Origin: AC-50 sp035640455
Lineage (GTDB): Bacteria; Actinomycetota; Thermoleophilia; Gaiellales; Gaiellaceae
Direction of reading: 5' to 3'
Length of the DNA stretch: 27,684 nucleotides
Assembly (NCBI GenBank): GCA_035640455.1
Contig: DASQWB010000021.1
Location: forward strand, 1-27,684
Positions 14,410 to 21,476 of this stretch are shown piece after piece. A program made the position numbers and the translations under genes. A model generated the notes under the pieces. That model worked only from the letters and a program-made list of their open reading frames with translations, was not told the DNA's origin and did not search any database. Position 1 is the stretch's first letter, and the number at the start of each line of letters is the position of its first letter.

Positions 14410-15293
14410 CCGACCACGTAGCGGGCGCGGAAGCGGAGCACCCGCGCGACGTGCGCGTCGAGCCCGCCGCTTCGCGCGAGCGGGAGCAGGAGGTCGATCG
14501 CACGCTCGGCGTCGCTCCCGCGTGTGAAGAGGAGGAGATCCGCGCCGGCGCGCGCCGCCGTCACCGGCCAGTCGGAGGGGAAGGGGCTCACGATCGACAG
14601 CGAGTCGGTGATCGTGAGGCCGCGGAAGCCCAGCGAGCGCAGCAGCCGGTAGGTCGCCGGCTCGAGCGAGGCCCTGCGCCGGCCGAGCTTGCGGTAGAAG
14701 GCGTGGTTCACCATCACGCACGGGGCACCCGCCTCGATCGCCGCGCGGAAGCCCGCGATTTCACGCGGGCGGAGCACGGCGTTCACGTGCGGCGCGTCGT
14801 CGGTCGAGATCGCGGCCGACCCGAGTCCCGGGAAGTGCTTCGCGCACGAGCCTGCTCCGACGGCGACGAGGCCGCGCTCGAAGGCGACGCCGAAGCTCGT
14901 GCGCGGGAATTGCCGCGAGCCGAGTGGGCCGTCAGGAGAGTCGAGCACCGGGGCGAGGTCGACGCCGACGCCGAGGGAGCGGAGGGCACGACCCGTTGCT
15001 CGGCCCGCCCAGTACGCCTGGCTCGCGCGCGTGTACGCCGCTGCGGCACGCACCGGCGGCAGGTCCGGAAAGACCCGCGTCGGCCCGCCCTCCTGGTCGA
15101 CGAAGACGAGCGCGTCCGGCGGCCGGGGCAGCGCACGCGTCCCGGGCCGGACGATGACCCCGCCGACCCCGGGCGGCGCCGGCAGCGGCGAGACCACGAC
15201 GAGCGCGGCCTTCTGCCGCGGCGTCAGCTCTGCGACGGCGGGCTGCGCGCCGGCGACGAGCGCAGCGATGGCGTGGACCAGCAAGGCGCCCAT
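14406..15293 (-). CDS. Exported GH3 family glycosidase (NagZ-like)
   Basis: A 295-residue protein, short for GH3 and consisting of the TIM barrel only. A hydrophobic N-terminus ending AVA (about residue 21) suggests export, although it lacks the usual positive charge. Visible motifs are FVDQEGGPTRVF, GVGVDLAPVLDS, AKHFPGLGSAAISTDDAPHV (His153 and the Asp/His pair that serve as acid/base in NagZ-type enzymes) and LTITDSLSI with the likely nucleophile Asp230. It may release N-acetylglucosamine or similar residues from cell-wall material. I choose ATG 15293 because TAGGGT lies seven bases upstream; a GTG at 15302 falls inside that box. Confidence 0.85.
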   Translation of the reverse strand: MGALLVHAIAALVAGAQPAVAELTPRQKAALVVVSPLPAPPGVGGVIVRPGTRALPRPPDALVFVDQEGGPTRVFPDLPPVRAAAAYTRASQAYWAGRATGRALRSLGVGVDLAPVLDSPDGPLGSRQFPRTSFGVAFERGLVAVGAGSCAKHFPGLGSAAISTDDAPHVNAVLRPREIAGFRAAIEAGAPCVMVNHAFYRKLGRRRASLEPATYRLLRSLGFRGLTITDSLSIVSPFPSDWPVTAARAGADLLLFTRGSDAERAIDLLLPLARSGGLDAHVARVLRFRARYVVG

Positions 15294-15300
15294 CCCGGGC

Positions 15301-15310
15301 ACCCTAGACT
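15301..15310. promoter_or_regulatory. Overlapping divergent -10 boxes, GH3/permease
   Basis: ACCCTAGACT holds TAGGGT on the minus strand, seven bases before the GH3 ATG, and TAGACT on the plus strand, seven bases before the ATG at 15318. The boxes share the central TA, as at 6849, 23824 and 26327. Confidence 0.6.
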
Positions 15311-15317
15311 CTCGGCG

Positions 15318-15344
15318 ATGCCCGACCGTCCTGCGCGCCGTTGA
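15318..15344 (+). other. Eight-codon leader ORF before the EamA permease
   Basis: ATG at 15318 sits seven bases after a TAGACT box, where leaderless translation would begin, but encodes only MPDRPARR before TGA. That TGA overlaps the TTG start of the permease as TTGA. Either this is a leader peptide that delivers ribosomes to the permease by coupling, or a one-base error or mutation has split the true N-terminus. Confidence 0.4.
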
Positions 15345-16213
15345 GCCGGCGCGGCGCGCTGCTCTTCGCGGCGATGTGCGTGATCTGGGGCATCCCGTAC
15401 CTGATGATCCGCGTCGCCGTCCGCGAGCTGGCGCCCGTCACGCTCGTCTTCCTGCGGACGGGGCTCGCGGCACTGCTGCTCGTGCCGCTCGCGGCCCACC
15501 GGCGCGAGCTGCGCCCGCTGCTCGCCCGGTGGCGGCCGCTGTTCGCGTACACCGCGATCGAGGTCGCGCTCCCGTGGGTCCTGTTGTCGCACGCCGAGAC
15601 GAAGCTCACGAGCTCGCTGACCGGCCTCCTGATCGCGGCCGTCCCGCTCGTGGGCGCATTGATCGTGACGCTGTCCGGCGAGCGAGCACGGCTCGGCCGG
15701 CGGCGTTGGCTCGGGCTCGGCGTCGGCCTGTGTGGCGTGGCGGCGATCGTCGGTCTCGACCTGGGCACGCTGGACGTCGTCGCGCTCGTCGAGATCGCCC
15801 TCGTCGCGGTCTGCTACGCGGTCGGCCCGATCATCCTCGCCCGCTACCTGAACGAGCTGCCGCCGCTCGGCGTCGTGGCTGCGTCGCTCGCGCTGTCCGC
15901 AATCGTCTGCGCGCCGCTGGCGGCATTCCGGTGGCCGTCGCACATGCCGTCTGCGCACGTGGTCGAGTCGGTGGTCGGCCTCGCCGTCGTCTGCTCGGCG
16001 GCCGCGTTCCTGCTCTTCTTCGCGCTGATCGCGGAGGTCGGGCCGGTACGGGCGACCGTCATCACCTACGTGAACCCGGCCGTCGCGGCCGTCGCGGGCG
16101 TCGTGCTCCTGGACGAGCGGCTGACGGCGGCGATGCTGTCTGGGTTCGCGCTCGTCCTGGTGGGCTCGGTGCTCGCGACCGGCCGCACTCCGGAAGCTGT
16201 CGCCGAGCCGTAG
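15341..16213 (+). CDS. EamA/DMT-superfamily permease
   Basis: A 290-residue inner-membrane protein with ten predicted membrane segments in two EamA repeats (about 8-135 and 145-280). Typical segments are LLFAAMCVIWGIPYLMIRVA, LTGLLIAAVPLVGALI and the repeat-two end VITYVNPAVAAVAGVVLLDE. The family exports or imports metabolites such as amino acids; substrate is unknown. The coding frame first allows a start at TTG 15341, overlapping the stop of an eight-codon ORF that begins at the likely transcription start. The stop at 16213 is followed by 152 intergenic bases that hold the operators of the next gene. Confidence 0.88.
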   Translation: MSRRGALLFAAMCVIWGIPYLMIRVAVRELAPVTLVFLRTGLAALLLVPLAAHRRELRPLLARWRPLFAYTAIEVALPWVLLSHAETKLTSSLTGLLIAAVPLVGALIVTLSGERARLGRRRWLGLGVGLCGVAAIVGLDLGTLDVVALVEIALVAVCYAVGPIILARYLNELPPLGVVAASLALSAIVCAPLAAFRWPSHMPSAHVVESVVGLAVVCSAAAFLLFFALIAEVGPVRATVITYVNPAVAAVAGVVLLDERLTAAMLSGFALVLVGSVLATGRTPEAVAEP

Positions 16214-16294
16214 CGCGGGTGCCCTATGCCACCCCTCGGCCAGTCCTCGGGTCTGTGGCAGTGCCCGGCCCTGACAGGATTCGCGAGCACTCCG

Positions 16295-16350
16295 GTGACT
16301 GTCACTCGGACCCGGCCACCGAGAACGGGCCGGAGTGACTGTCAGTCCGG
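16295..16350 (+). promoter_or_regulatory. Tandem TGACTGTCA operators before acyl-CoA dehydrogenase 2
   Basis: Two copies of the near-palindrome TGACTGTCA occur, centred at 16300 and 16340, exactly 40 bp apart and so on the same DNA face. The first reads GTGACTGTCAC (16295-16305). The second is the core of a 21-bp imperfect palindrome with CCGGA/TCCGG arms (16330-16350), ending four bases before the -10 box. On the minus strand the second reads ACTGACAGTCA, close to the ACTGACTAGTCA of the operator at 11782. Confidence 0.6.
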
Positions 16351-16353
16351 CCG

Positions 16354-16359
16354 TAGACT
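16354..16359 (+). promoter_or_regulatory. -10 box TAGACT, acyl-CoA dehydrogenase 2
   Basis: TAGACT lies six bases before the GTG at 16366 and no SD is present, as expected for a leaderless transcript. The adjacent operator at 16330-16350 would cover the -35 to -10 region. Confidence 0.55.
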
Positions 16360-16365
16360 CTCCGC

Positions 16366-17577
16366 GTGGACTTCGAGCTCACCGACGAGCAGCGCCTGCT
16401 CCAGGAGACCGTTCGCCGCTTCGTCGACGAGCGGATCCTCCCGAACGCGATCGAGAACGACATCAACCACCACCTCGACCTCGAGGCGATCGCCGGCCTC
16501 GCCGAGCTCGGCGTGCTCGGGATCGTCATCCCCGAGGAGTACGGCGGCGCCGGCCTCGACTTCGTCTGCGAGGCGCTCGCCTGCGAGGAGATCGAGCGCG
16601 GCGAGGCGGCGTTCCGGACACTCGTCTCCGTCCACGTCGGGCTGAACTCGCTCTCGCTCCTCCGGTACGCGAGCGATGAGCAGAAGGAGCGGTGGCTCGT
16701 CCCACAGGCGAGCGGCGAGAAGATCGCGTGCTTCGGTCTCACCGAGCCCGCGGCCGGCTCCGACGTGGCGTCGATGAAGACGACCGCGCGCCGACAAGGC
16801 GACGTCTACGTCCTGAACGGTCAGAAGAACTGGATCTCGTACGCGACGGTCGCCGACCACGCGCTCGTCTTCGCCAAGACCGACCCGTCCGCGAAGCACA
16901 AGGGCATCTCCGCGTTCGTGCTCGAGAAGGGCATGCCCGGCTTCTCGGCGGCCGAGACCGAGAACAAGCTCGGGATCTGGGCCGGCTCCACCGGCGAGCT
17001 CTTCTTCGAGAACGTCGAGGTGCCGGCCGAGAACCTGATCGGCGAGGAGGGCCAGGGCTTCGAGATCGCCATGTACGGGCTCGACCAGGGCCGGTTCAGC
17101 GTCGCCGCGGGCGCCTGCGGCGTCATCCGCGCCTGCCTGGAGCGCTCCGTCGAGTACGCGCGCGAGCGCGAGACCTTCGGCCAGCCGATCGGCAGGTACC
17201 AGTTCGTCCAGGACATGATCGCCAAGATGGTGCTCGGCTACGAGACCTCGAAGCTCCTCGTCATGCAGGCCGCGTGGCTCAAGAACGAGGGCCGGCGGAA
17301 CACACGCGAGACCTCGCTCGCGAAGTGGCACGCGACCGAGTCGGCGTTCGAGGCGGCGCACCTCGCGATCCAGGTGCACGGCGCGTACGGCTACTCGGCC
17401 GAGTACGGGATCGAGCGCTACTTCCGCAACGCGCGCGCCCCGATCATCTACGAGGGCACGACGCAGATCCACAAGATGATGCAGGCCGAGCACGCGCTCG
17501 GGTACCGGAACCTGAACGGCCGCGGCGGCGAGATCTCGCCGCTCGCCGCGTGGGGACCGGCCTTGGCGGCGCGTTGA
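16366..17577 (+). CDS. Acyl-CoA dehydrogenase
   Basis: A 403-residue FAD-dependent acyl-CoA dehydrogenase. It has CFGLTEPAAGSDVASMKTTA, NGQKNWISYATVADHALVFA, RETFGQPIGRYQFVQDMIAKM, HGAYGYSAEYGIERYFRNA and IYEGTTQIHKMMQAEHALGY, with the catalytic Glu363. It should pass electrons to ETF. It differs clearly from the 10593-11765 enzyme, so the two probably serve different acyl chains; glutaryl-CoA, branched-chain or medium-chain substrates cannot be told apart here. The start is GTG at 16366 with a leaderless-type -10 box, and tandem TetR-type operators precede it. The stop overlaps a TTG that opens a 25-codon ORF. Confidence 0.94.
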   Translation: MDFELTDEQRLLQETVRRFVDERILPNAIENDINHHLDLEAIAGLAELGVLGIVIPEEYGGAGLDFVCEALACEEIERGEAAFRTLVSVHVGLNSLSLLRYASDEQKERWLVPQASGEKIACFGLTEPAAGSDVASMKTTARRQGDVYVLNGQKNWISYATVADHALVFAKTDPSAKHKGISAFVLEKGMPGFSAAETENKLGIWAGSTGELFFENVEVPAENLIGEEGQGFEIAMYGLDQGRFSVAAGACGVIRACLERSVEYARERETFGQPIGRYQFVQDMIAKMVLGYETSKLLVMQAAWLKNEGRRNTRETSLAKWHATESAFEAAHLAIQVHGAYGYSAEYGIERYFRNARAPIIYEGTTQIHKMMQAEHALGYRNLNGRGGEISPLAAWGPALAAR

Positions 17578-17651
17578 CGCTTCCCGACGAGGTGCGGGTG
17601 CCCCTCGAGGCGCGCTACGCCGAGCTCCCGTTCCGGCACACGCGCACCTAA
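17574..17651 (+). CDS. Possible 25-aa coupled microprotein
   Basis: TTG at 17574 overlaps the acyl-CoA dehydrogenase stop as TTGA and opens a 25-codon frame (MTLPDEVRVPLEARYAELPF and five more). It ends with TAA interlocked with the stop of the convergent CHRD-like gene. The coupled start and interlocked stop copy the gene-end style seen elsewhere in this window. The length alone gives no support, and no family is known to me. Confidence 0.3.
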   Translation: MTLPDEVRVPLEARYAELPFRHTRT

Positions 17652-18073
17652 CGAAGCGGCGGGCCGTGCAGACGAGCGCGGATCGCGTGCCGAAACGAGA
17701 CGGTTCGCACGTCGAGGTAGTAGCGCCGCGGGTGCGTCCGCAGGTCGAGGATGAGCGCCCGCCGCCGTTGCATGCAGCCGCTGTAGCTCCCGCTGCCCTG
17801 CCATGGAAGCGGGTTGTTCGGGCGAACGTCGATCGTCCCGACGACCCGTCCGAGCGCGCCGCGCCGCAGGTAGACGAAGAGCGGTTGCGCCTTCGTCGCG
17901 AACGACATCTCCCAACAGAACGTCCTGACGGCGGGGCGGGGATTGATCAACCAGCTCACCGTCCCCCACCCCGACGAGTCGCCGACAGGCATGAACTTCG
18001 TGACCGGGTACTGGATGTCGCCCGGCACGGCCGACGCCGCGGTGAGGGCGAGGAGGACGACGACACGCCGCAT
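17648..18073 (-). CDS. Exported CHRD-like domain protein
   Basis: A 141-residue protein with a short signal peptide (MRRVVVLLALTAASA, cleaved near residue 15-18). The mature part resembles a CHRD domain, a beta fold of unknown function in bacteria. It shows a GWGTVSWLINPRPAVRTFCWEMSF-like first half, cut here as GTVSWLINP and FCWEMSF, then FVYLRRGALGRVVGTIDV, SGCMQ and YYLDVRTVSFRHAIRARL at the end. The two Cys may pair. ATG 18073 is chosen because GGAAGGA lies about eight bases upstream; a longer frame lacks such a site. It is divergent from the methyltransferase gene with 37 bases between starts. Confidence 0.72.
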   Translation of the reverse strand: MRRVVVLLALTAASAVPGDIQYPVTKFMPVGDSSGWGTVSWLINPRPAVRTFCWEMSFATKAQPLFVYLRRGALGRVVGTIDVRPNNPLPWQGSGSYSGCMQRRRALILDLRTHPRRYYLDVRTVSFRHAIRARLHGPPLR

Positions 18074-18096
18074 GGAGCGTTTCCTTCCACGCGCCG

Positions 18097-18102
18097 TAGG
18101 CT
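18097..18102 (+). promoter_or_regulatory. -10 box TAGGCT, methyltransferase
   Basis: TAGGCT is eight bases before the ATG at 18111 and no SD is visible, consistent with a leaderless or near-leaderless transcript. Unlike four other divergent pairs here, the minus-strand half reads TACGGC, not TANNNT, so the promoter is not interlocked. Confidence 0.45.
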
Positions 18103-18110
18103 GTCGAACC

Positions 18111-18992
18111 ATGAGCGGGCAGCGAGATCGGTGGGCTCGGTGGCTGCTTGAGCACCGGCACGGCGGCGATCCCGAAGAGCTCGCGCGGCAGCTGCCGAAC
18201 CTCGAGGAGTTCCGCCGGCGGGTGCTCGAGAACGCCGAAGTCCGGGAGGGCGACGTCGTGCTCGACGTCGGCACGGGCGACGGCCTCATCGGCTTCGGCG
18301 CCCTCGAGGTCGTCGGCGAGAGCGGTCGGTTGATCTTCAGCGACGTCTCCGAGGATCTCCTCGACGAGTGCCGGCGCATCGCGGCCGAGCTGGGCAAAGC
18401 CGGCCGATGCGAGTTCCTCCGCGCCTCGGCCGACGACCTGCCGCTTCCGGACGCGTCGGTGGACGTCGCCACCACCCGCTCGGTGCTCATCTACCTCATG
18501 GACAAGCGACCCGCGTTCGTCGAGCTCCACCGCGTGCTCCGGCCCGGCGGCAGGCTGTCGATCTTCGAGCCGATCAACATCTTCGGCAACGCGACGTTCC
18601 GGGAGCGCTACTGGGGCCTCGACGTCTCGCCGGTCGAGCACCTGGCTGCGAAGGTCAGGGCGCAGTGGAAGCAGCCGCACGAGCACCCGCTGCTCAACTT
18701 CGACGAGCGCGACCTGCTGCGCTTCGCCGAGGAGGCGGGCTTCGGCGAGATCCGCATGGACTACCGGGCTGAGATCAAGCAGGAGCCGCACTGGGCCAAG
18801 AGCTGGGACATGCTCAAGAACTACTCGGGGAACCCGCTCGACCCCACGCTCGGCCAGGAGATCGCTGCGGCGCTCGACGACGAGGAGCGCGCGGAGTTCG
18901 AGGCGCACCTGCAGGCGGAGCTCGCGCGCCGCCCGCTCGTCCCGATGCGGATGGCGAGCGTCTACCTGCGCGCCGTGAAGACCGAGGGCTGA
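18111..18992 (+). CDS. Class I SAM-dependent methyltransferase
   Basis: A 293-residue protein with a methyltransferase-11-type domain. Motif I VVLDVGTGDGLIGFG is at 49-63, FSDVSEDLLDECRR holds the acidic residue for the SAM ribose, DDLPLPDASVDVATTRSVLIYL is motif II, and LHRVLRPGGRLSIFEPIN is the usual post-motif strand. The C-terminal 120 residues (NFDERDLLRFAEEAGF, then ending in SVYLRAVK) form a substrate cap seen in several small-molecule methyltransferases. The substrate is unknown. ATG 18111 is supported by the TAGGCT box. The next gene starts 15 bases after the stop but has its own -10 box. Confidence 0.9.
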   Translation: MSGQRDRWARWLLEHRHGGDPEELARQLPNLEEFRRRVLENAEVREGDVVLDVGTGDGLIGFGALEVVGESGRLIFSDVSEDLLDECRRIAAELGKAGRCEFLRASADDLPLPDASVDVATTRSVLIYLMDKRPAFVELHRVLRPGGRLSIFEPINIFGNATFRERYWGLDVSPVEHLAAKVRAQWKQPHEHPLLNFDERDLLRFAEEAGFGEIRMDYRAEIKQEPHWAKSWDMLKNYSGNPLDPTLGQEIAAALDDEERAEFEAHLQAELARRPLVPMRMASVYLRAVKTEG

Positions 18993-18994
18993 GC

Positions 18995-19000
18995 TACGTT
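18995..19000 (+). promoter_or_regulatory. -10 box TACGTT, secreted protein
   Basis: TACGTT lies in the 15-base gap after the methyltransferase stop and seven bases before the GTG at 19008. It implies a separate leaderless transcript inside what would otherwise look like an operon. Confidence 0.5.
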
Positions 19001-19007
19001 TCGGCCC

Positions 19008-19502
19008 GTGCGCCGGACGATCCTCGTGCTCGTCGCCGCGGCCATGCTCGCGGCTCCGGCCGCGCTCGCCGCGCCGCCTCGTCACGGCATCCTCGTGCCC
19101 GGCCGCAGCCTCGGCGGGCTCCGCCTCGGCGCTACCCCCGCCCAGGTGCGCGCGGCGTGGGGCACGACGTACGGCCGCTGCCGCGACTGCCGCCGCACGA
19201 CGTGGTACTTCACGTACCGCCCCTACAAGCCGCGCGGGGCCGCGGTGCAGTTCCGCAAGGGCCGCGTCGAGGGCATCTTCACTCTGTGGGCGCCGCCCGG
19301 CTGGCGCACGACGACGGGCCTCTACATCGGCGACAACGTCACCCACGTCGTGAGCCTGTACGGCAACCTCGCGCGCACCGAGTGCCCCGGCTACTACGCG
19401 CTGACGATGCCGACCCGCGGCGGCGTCACCGCCTTCTACATCGTCAACGAGAAGGTCTGGGGTTTCGGGCTCTTCAAGTTCCTCGTACCGCCGTGTCGTT
19501 AG
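19008..19502 (+). CDS. Secreted protein of unknown function, 164 aa
   Basis: A 164-residue exported protein with signal peptide MRRTILVLVAAAMLAAPAAL (cleavage near AAPPRHG). The mature part begins with LVPGRSLGGLRLGATPAQVR, a pattern resembling small secreted actinobacterial proteins in which a glycine-rich strand precedes a helix and 'W/YG' turn (AAWGTTYG). Four Cys (in RCRDC, ECPGYY and PPCR) could make two disulfides. I know no function. The start is GTG 19008 with its own -10 box. The 3' end overlaps the convergent MFS gene by 29 bases. Confidence 0.75.
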   Translation: MRRTILVLVAAAMLAAPAALAAPPRHGILVPGRSLGGLRLGATPAQVRAAWGTTYGRCRDCRRTTWYFTYRPYKPRGAAVQFRKGRVEGIFTLWAPPGWRTTTGLYIGDNVTHVVSLYGNLARTECPGYYALTMPTRGGVTAFYIVNEKVWGFGLFKFLVPPCR

Positions 19503-20745
19503 CCTGAGCCTCGAGCCGCATGAGCCGTCCGACGAGCGGGATCACGGCGAGGATCGGCAGCGAGCAGACCGGCCAGAGCACCTGGTAGCCGCCGGTCGAG
19601 CGCAGATACGGCGAGGCGAGGTCGATCGCGCCGCCGGCGAGGAGCGGGCCGACCAGCAGGCCGGCGCCCTTCGTGGTCGTCGCCAGGCCGGAGATCGCGC
19701 CGCGATGCTTCGGCGGCATGAGCTTGAAGAGGAGGCCCCAGGCCTGCGTCATCACGGCCCCGCCGGCGATCGCGACCGGGAAGATGAGCCCGTAGTACCA
19801 GTCGTGCCACGTGCTCGCCCACCCGCCGGCGAGCAGGCCGCCGCCGTAGACGAACGAGCACATGAAGATCACGCGGCCGAGCCCGATGCGGTCGGCGACG
19901 CGCCCCGACCACACCGCCGCGACGACGTACCCGCCCGCCACGGTCGCGAGCACGAGCGACGCGATCCTCGGCGACTCGTGGAGGCCCTTCGTGATGTAGA
20001 GGACGACGAAGATGCGCGCGGCGGCGAACGTGCCCTCCCAGGCCGCGTTCGCGACAAGGAAGCTTCGCACCTCGGCCTCCTCGCGCAGGATGCACCAGCT
20101 CGTCGAGAGATAGGCGCGGAAGCCGCGGAAGACGCGTCCGTGGCCGCCGTCCTCGCGCACGAAGACGATGACGGCGCCGCAGGCGAGGGTCGTGACGAGC
20201 GCGGCGACGAGGAATGGAGCCGGCGTCCAGACGTCGAGGAGGAAGCCGCCGCCGACGAGCGCGCCGCCGAGCGCGATCCCGCGCAGGACATGCTGGACGC
20301 CCTGAGCGCGGCCGAAGACCTCGGGCGGCAGCAGGTCGGGGTACAAGCCCCGGTACGGCGGCTCGTAGACGTAGTAGGCGAAGAAGAACGCGAAGACGAC
20401 GAGGGCCGTCGTCCAGAGGTTCGGCAAGAAGGCCATCAGGAGGAGGCAGAAGGCCATCGGGCCGAGCGCGACGAGCATGAACGGGCGGCGGCGGCCGAGC
20501 GGCGTGTGGAACGTGTCGCTCCACGGCCCGATCACGGGCGAGAGGAGCAGCGCGAAGACGCCTTCCGCTCCGAGGACTAGGGCGATGAGCGTCCCCGACT
20601 TCGTGAAGTGCCCGAGCTCGACCGGCAGGAAGGTCAGCGTCGTGATCGAGAACGCGAGCCCGAACGCGCCCAGGCCGAGCGTCCAGACGAGCCGGCCGCC
20701 CGCGAGCTGCGGCCGCGTCGGGGCGACGAGCTCTTGGACGCTCAC
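19474..20745 (-). CDS. MFS permease, SLC45/sucrose-transporter-like
   Basis: A 423-residue inner-membrane protein with about twelve membrane segments. GPWSDTFHTPLGRRRPFML between segments 2 and 3 is the G-R-R-R-P-F loop characteristic of SLC45/GPH-type sugar permeases; FAYYVYEPPYRGLYPDLLPP and KHRGAISGLATTTKGAG also fit. A sugar or glycoside substrate is possible but unproven. GTG 20745 is chosen because CGAGG lies about eight bases upstream and the first membrane segment follows soon; a longer frame to 20832 would run through repeat copy C. It lies downstream of a TetR gene on the same strand. Confidence 0.85.
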   Translation of the reverse strand: MSVQELVAPTRPQLAGGRLVWTLGLGAFGLAFSITTLTFLPVELGHFTKSGTLIALVLGAEGVFALLLSPVIGPWSDTFHTPLGRRRPFMLVALGPMAFCLLLMAFLPNLWTTALVVFAFFFAYYVYEPPYRGLYPDLLPPEVFGRAQGVQHVLRGIALGGALVGGGFLLDVWTPAPFLVAALVTTLACGAVIVFVREDGGHGRVFRGFRAYLSTSWCILREEAEVRSFLVANAAWEGTFAAARIFVVLYITKGLHESPRIASLVLATVAGGYVVAAVWSGRVADRIGLGRVIFMCSFVYGGGLLAGGWASTWHDWYYGLIFPVAIAGGAVMTQAWGLLFKLMPPKHRGAISGLATTTKGAGLLVGPLLAGGAIDLASPYLRSTGGYQVLWPVCSLPILAVIPLVGRLMRLEAQANDTAVRGT

Positions 20746-20775
20746 CTTGCGACCTCGGATCCCCGCGCTCCGGGC

Positions 20776-20840
20776 AAGCGGCGCAGACGGCCGCACCGGC
20801 AGAGCCGGCACGGCCTGAAGGCGGCATCGCAAGCGACGCC
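20776..20840 (+). repeat. Dispersed double-hairpin element, copy C (diverged)
   Basis: Plus-strand partial copy in the gap between the TetR and MFS genes, opposite to their direction. Hairpin 1 has 12-base arms (20789-20800 with 20804-20815) around AGA, with two adjacent mismatches. The linker is TGAAGGC. Hairpin 2 (20823-20840) has arms GGCATC and GACGCC around GCAAGC, in which one C-G pair of copies A and B has become T-A. The 5' part keeps only CAGAC. Confidence 0.65.
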
Positions 20841-20842
20841 GC

Positions 20843-21457
20843 TCACGGCGAGGCCATCGCGGGCTCGCGGGTGAGGCCGGCGCAGACGACCTCGACGACG
20901 GCCCGCTCGGCGCGCGCGACGTCCTCGTCGTCGCCGCCGCGGCCGAGCACCCAGCTCGTCAGGATCGTCTCGATCCCGCCGTAGAACACGAGGCTCGCGA
21001 GACGTGGGTCGAGGTCGGGCCTGAAGTTCCCTTCGTCCTGCCCCCGCTCGACGATCCGCCCGATCGCCGTCAGCGCGTCGTCGAGCGCGTCGACGCGGCC
21101 GAGGAGCGCCGGGCTACGTGCGACCTCGCGCACGAGGACGCGGACGAGGTCGGGCTGCCGCCGCCAGGCGCGCAGCATGATCGCCGCCACCTGCCGGAGC
21201 TGCTCGCGCGCAGGCGCGTCGGAGACCTCCACCTCCCGAATCGCGGCAAGGAGATCGCTCCATGTCTCGCGGAACACCGCCTCCAAGAGCTCGTCCTTCG
21301 AGGAGAAGTAGTGGTAGAGGAGCCCGTGCGCGACGCCGGCCTCCTCGGAGATGTCGCCGACCCGGCACGTGTGGAAGCCCTTGCGCGCGAACACGCGGAC
21401 GGCGGCGTCGAGGATGAGCCGCCGCTTCTCCTCCGCGGTGACTGACCGGTCAGTCAA
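20843..21457 (-). CDS. TetR-family transcriptional regulator
   Basis: A 204-residue regulator. The N-terminal DNA-binding domain has RRLILDAAVRVFARKGFH, then VGDISEEAGVAHGLLYHYFS, the TetR helix-turn-helix with its LYHYF signature. The remaining helices form a ligand-binding domain resembling regulators of fatty-acid degradation (HGL-LYHYF-SSKDELL, then a C-terminal FYGGIETILTSWVLG). The start is TTG at 21457: TAGATT (21465-21470, minus) lies seven bases upstream, so the transcript is leaderless. A perfect palindrome covers the start codon and the first codons, suggesting self-repression. It follows the HAD gene by 19 bases but has this own promoter. Confidence 0.9.
   Translation of the reverse strand: MTDRSVTAEEKRRLILDAAVRVFARKGFHTCRVGDISEEAGVAHGLLYHYFSSKDELLEAVFRETWSDLLAAIREVEVSDAPAREQLRQVAAIMLRAWRRQPDLVRVLVREVARSPALLGRVDALDDALTAIGRIVERGQDEGNFRPDLDPRLASLVFYGGIETILTSWVLGRGGDDEDVARAERAVVEVVCAGLTREPAMASP
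21439..21456. promoter_or_regulatory. Perfect 18-bp palindrome at the TetR start (operator)
   Basis: TGACTGACCGGTCAGTCA is a perfect palindrome overlapping the TTG start and codons 2-6 of the TetR gene, at the predicted transcription start. Such TGAC...GTCA palindromes are typical TetR-family operators. The minus-strand sequence ATTGACTGAC is the same as in the operator of the acyl-CoA dehydrogenase at 11782. Confidence 0.75.
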
Positions 21458-21476
21458 TGGGATCAATCTAGTTCTT

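Noticed and set aside
17921..17935. CCTGACGGCGG resembling the linker of the dispersed element
   Set aside because: It lies inside the CHRD-like coding sequence and has neither AGA hairpin nor GCAAGC hairpin beside it.
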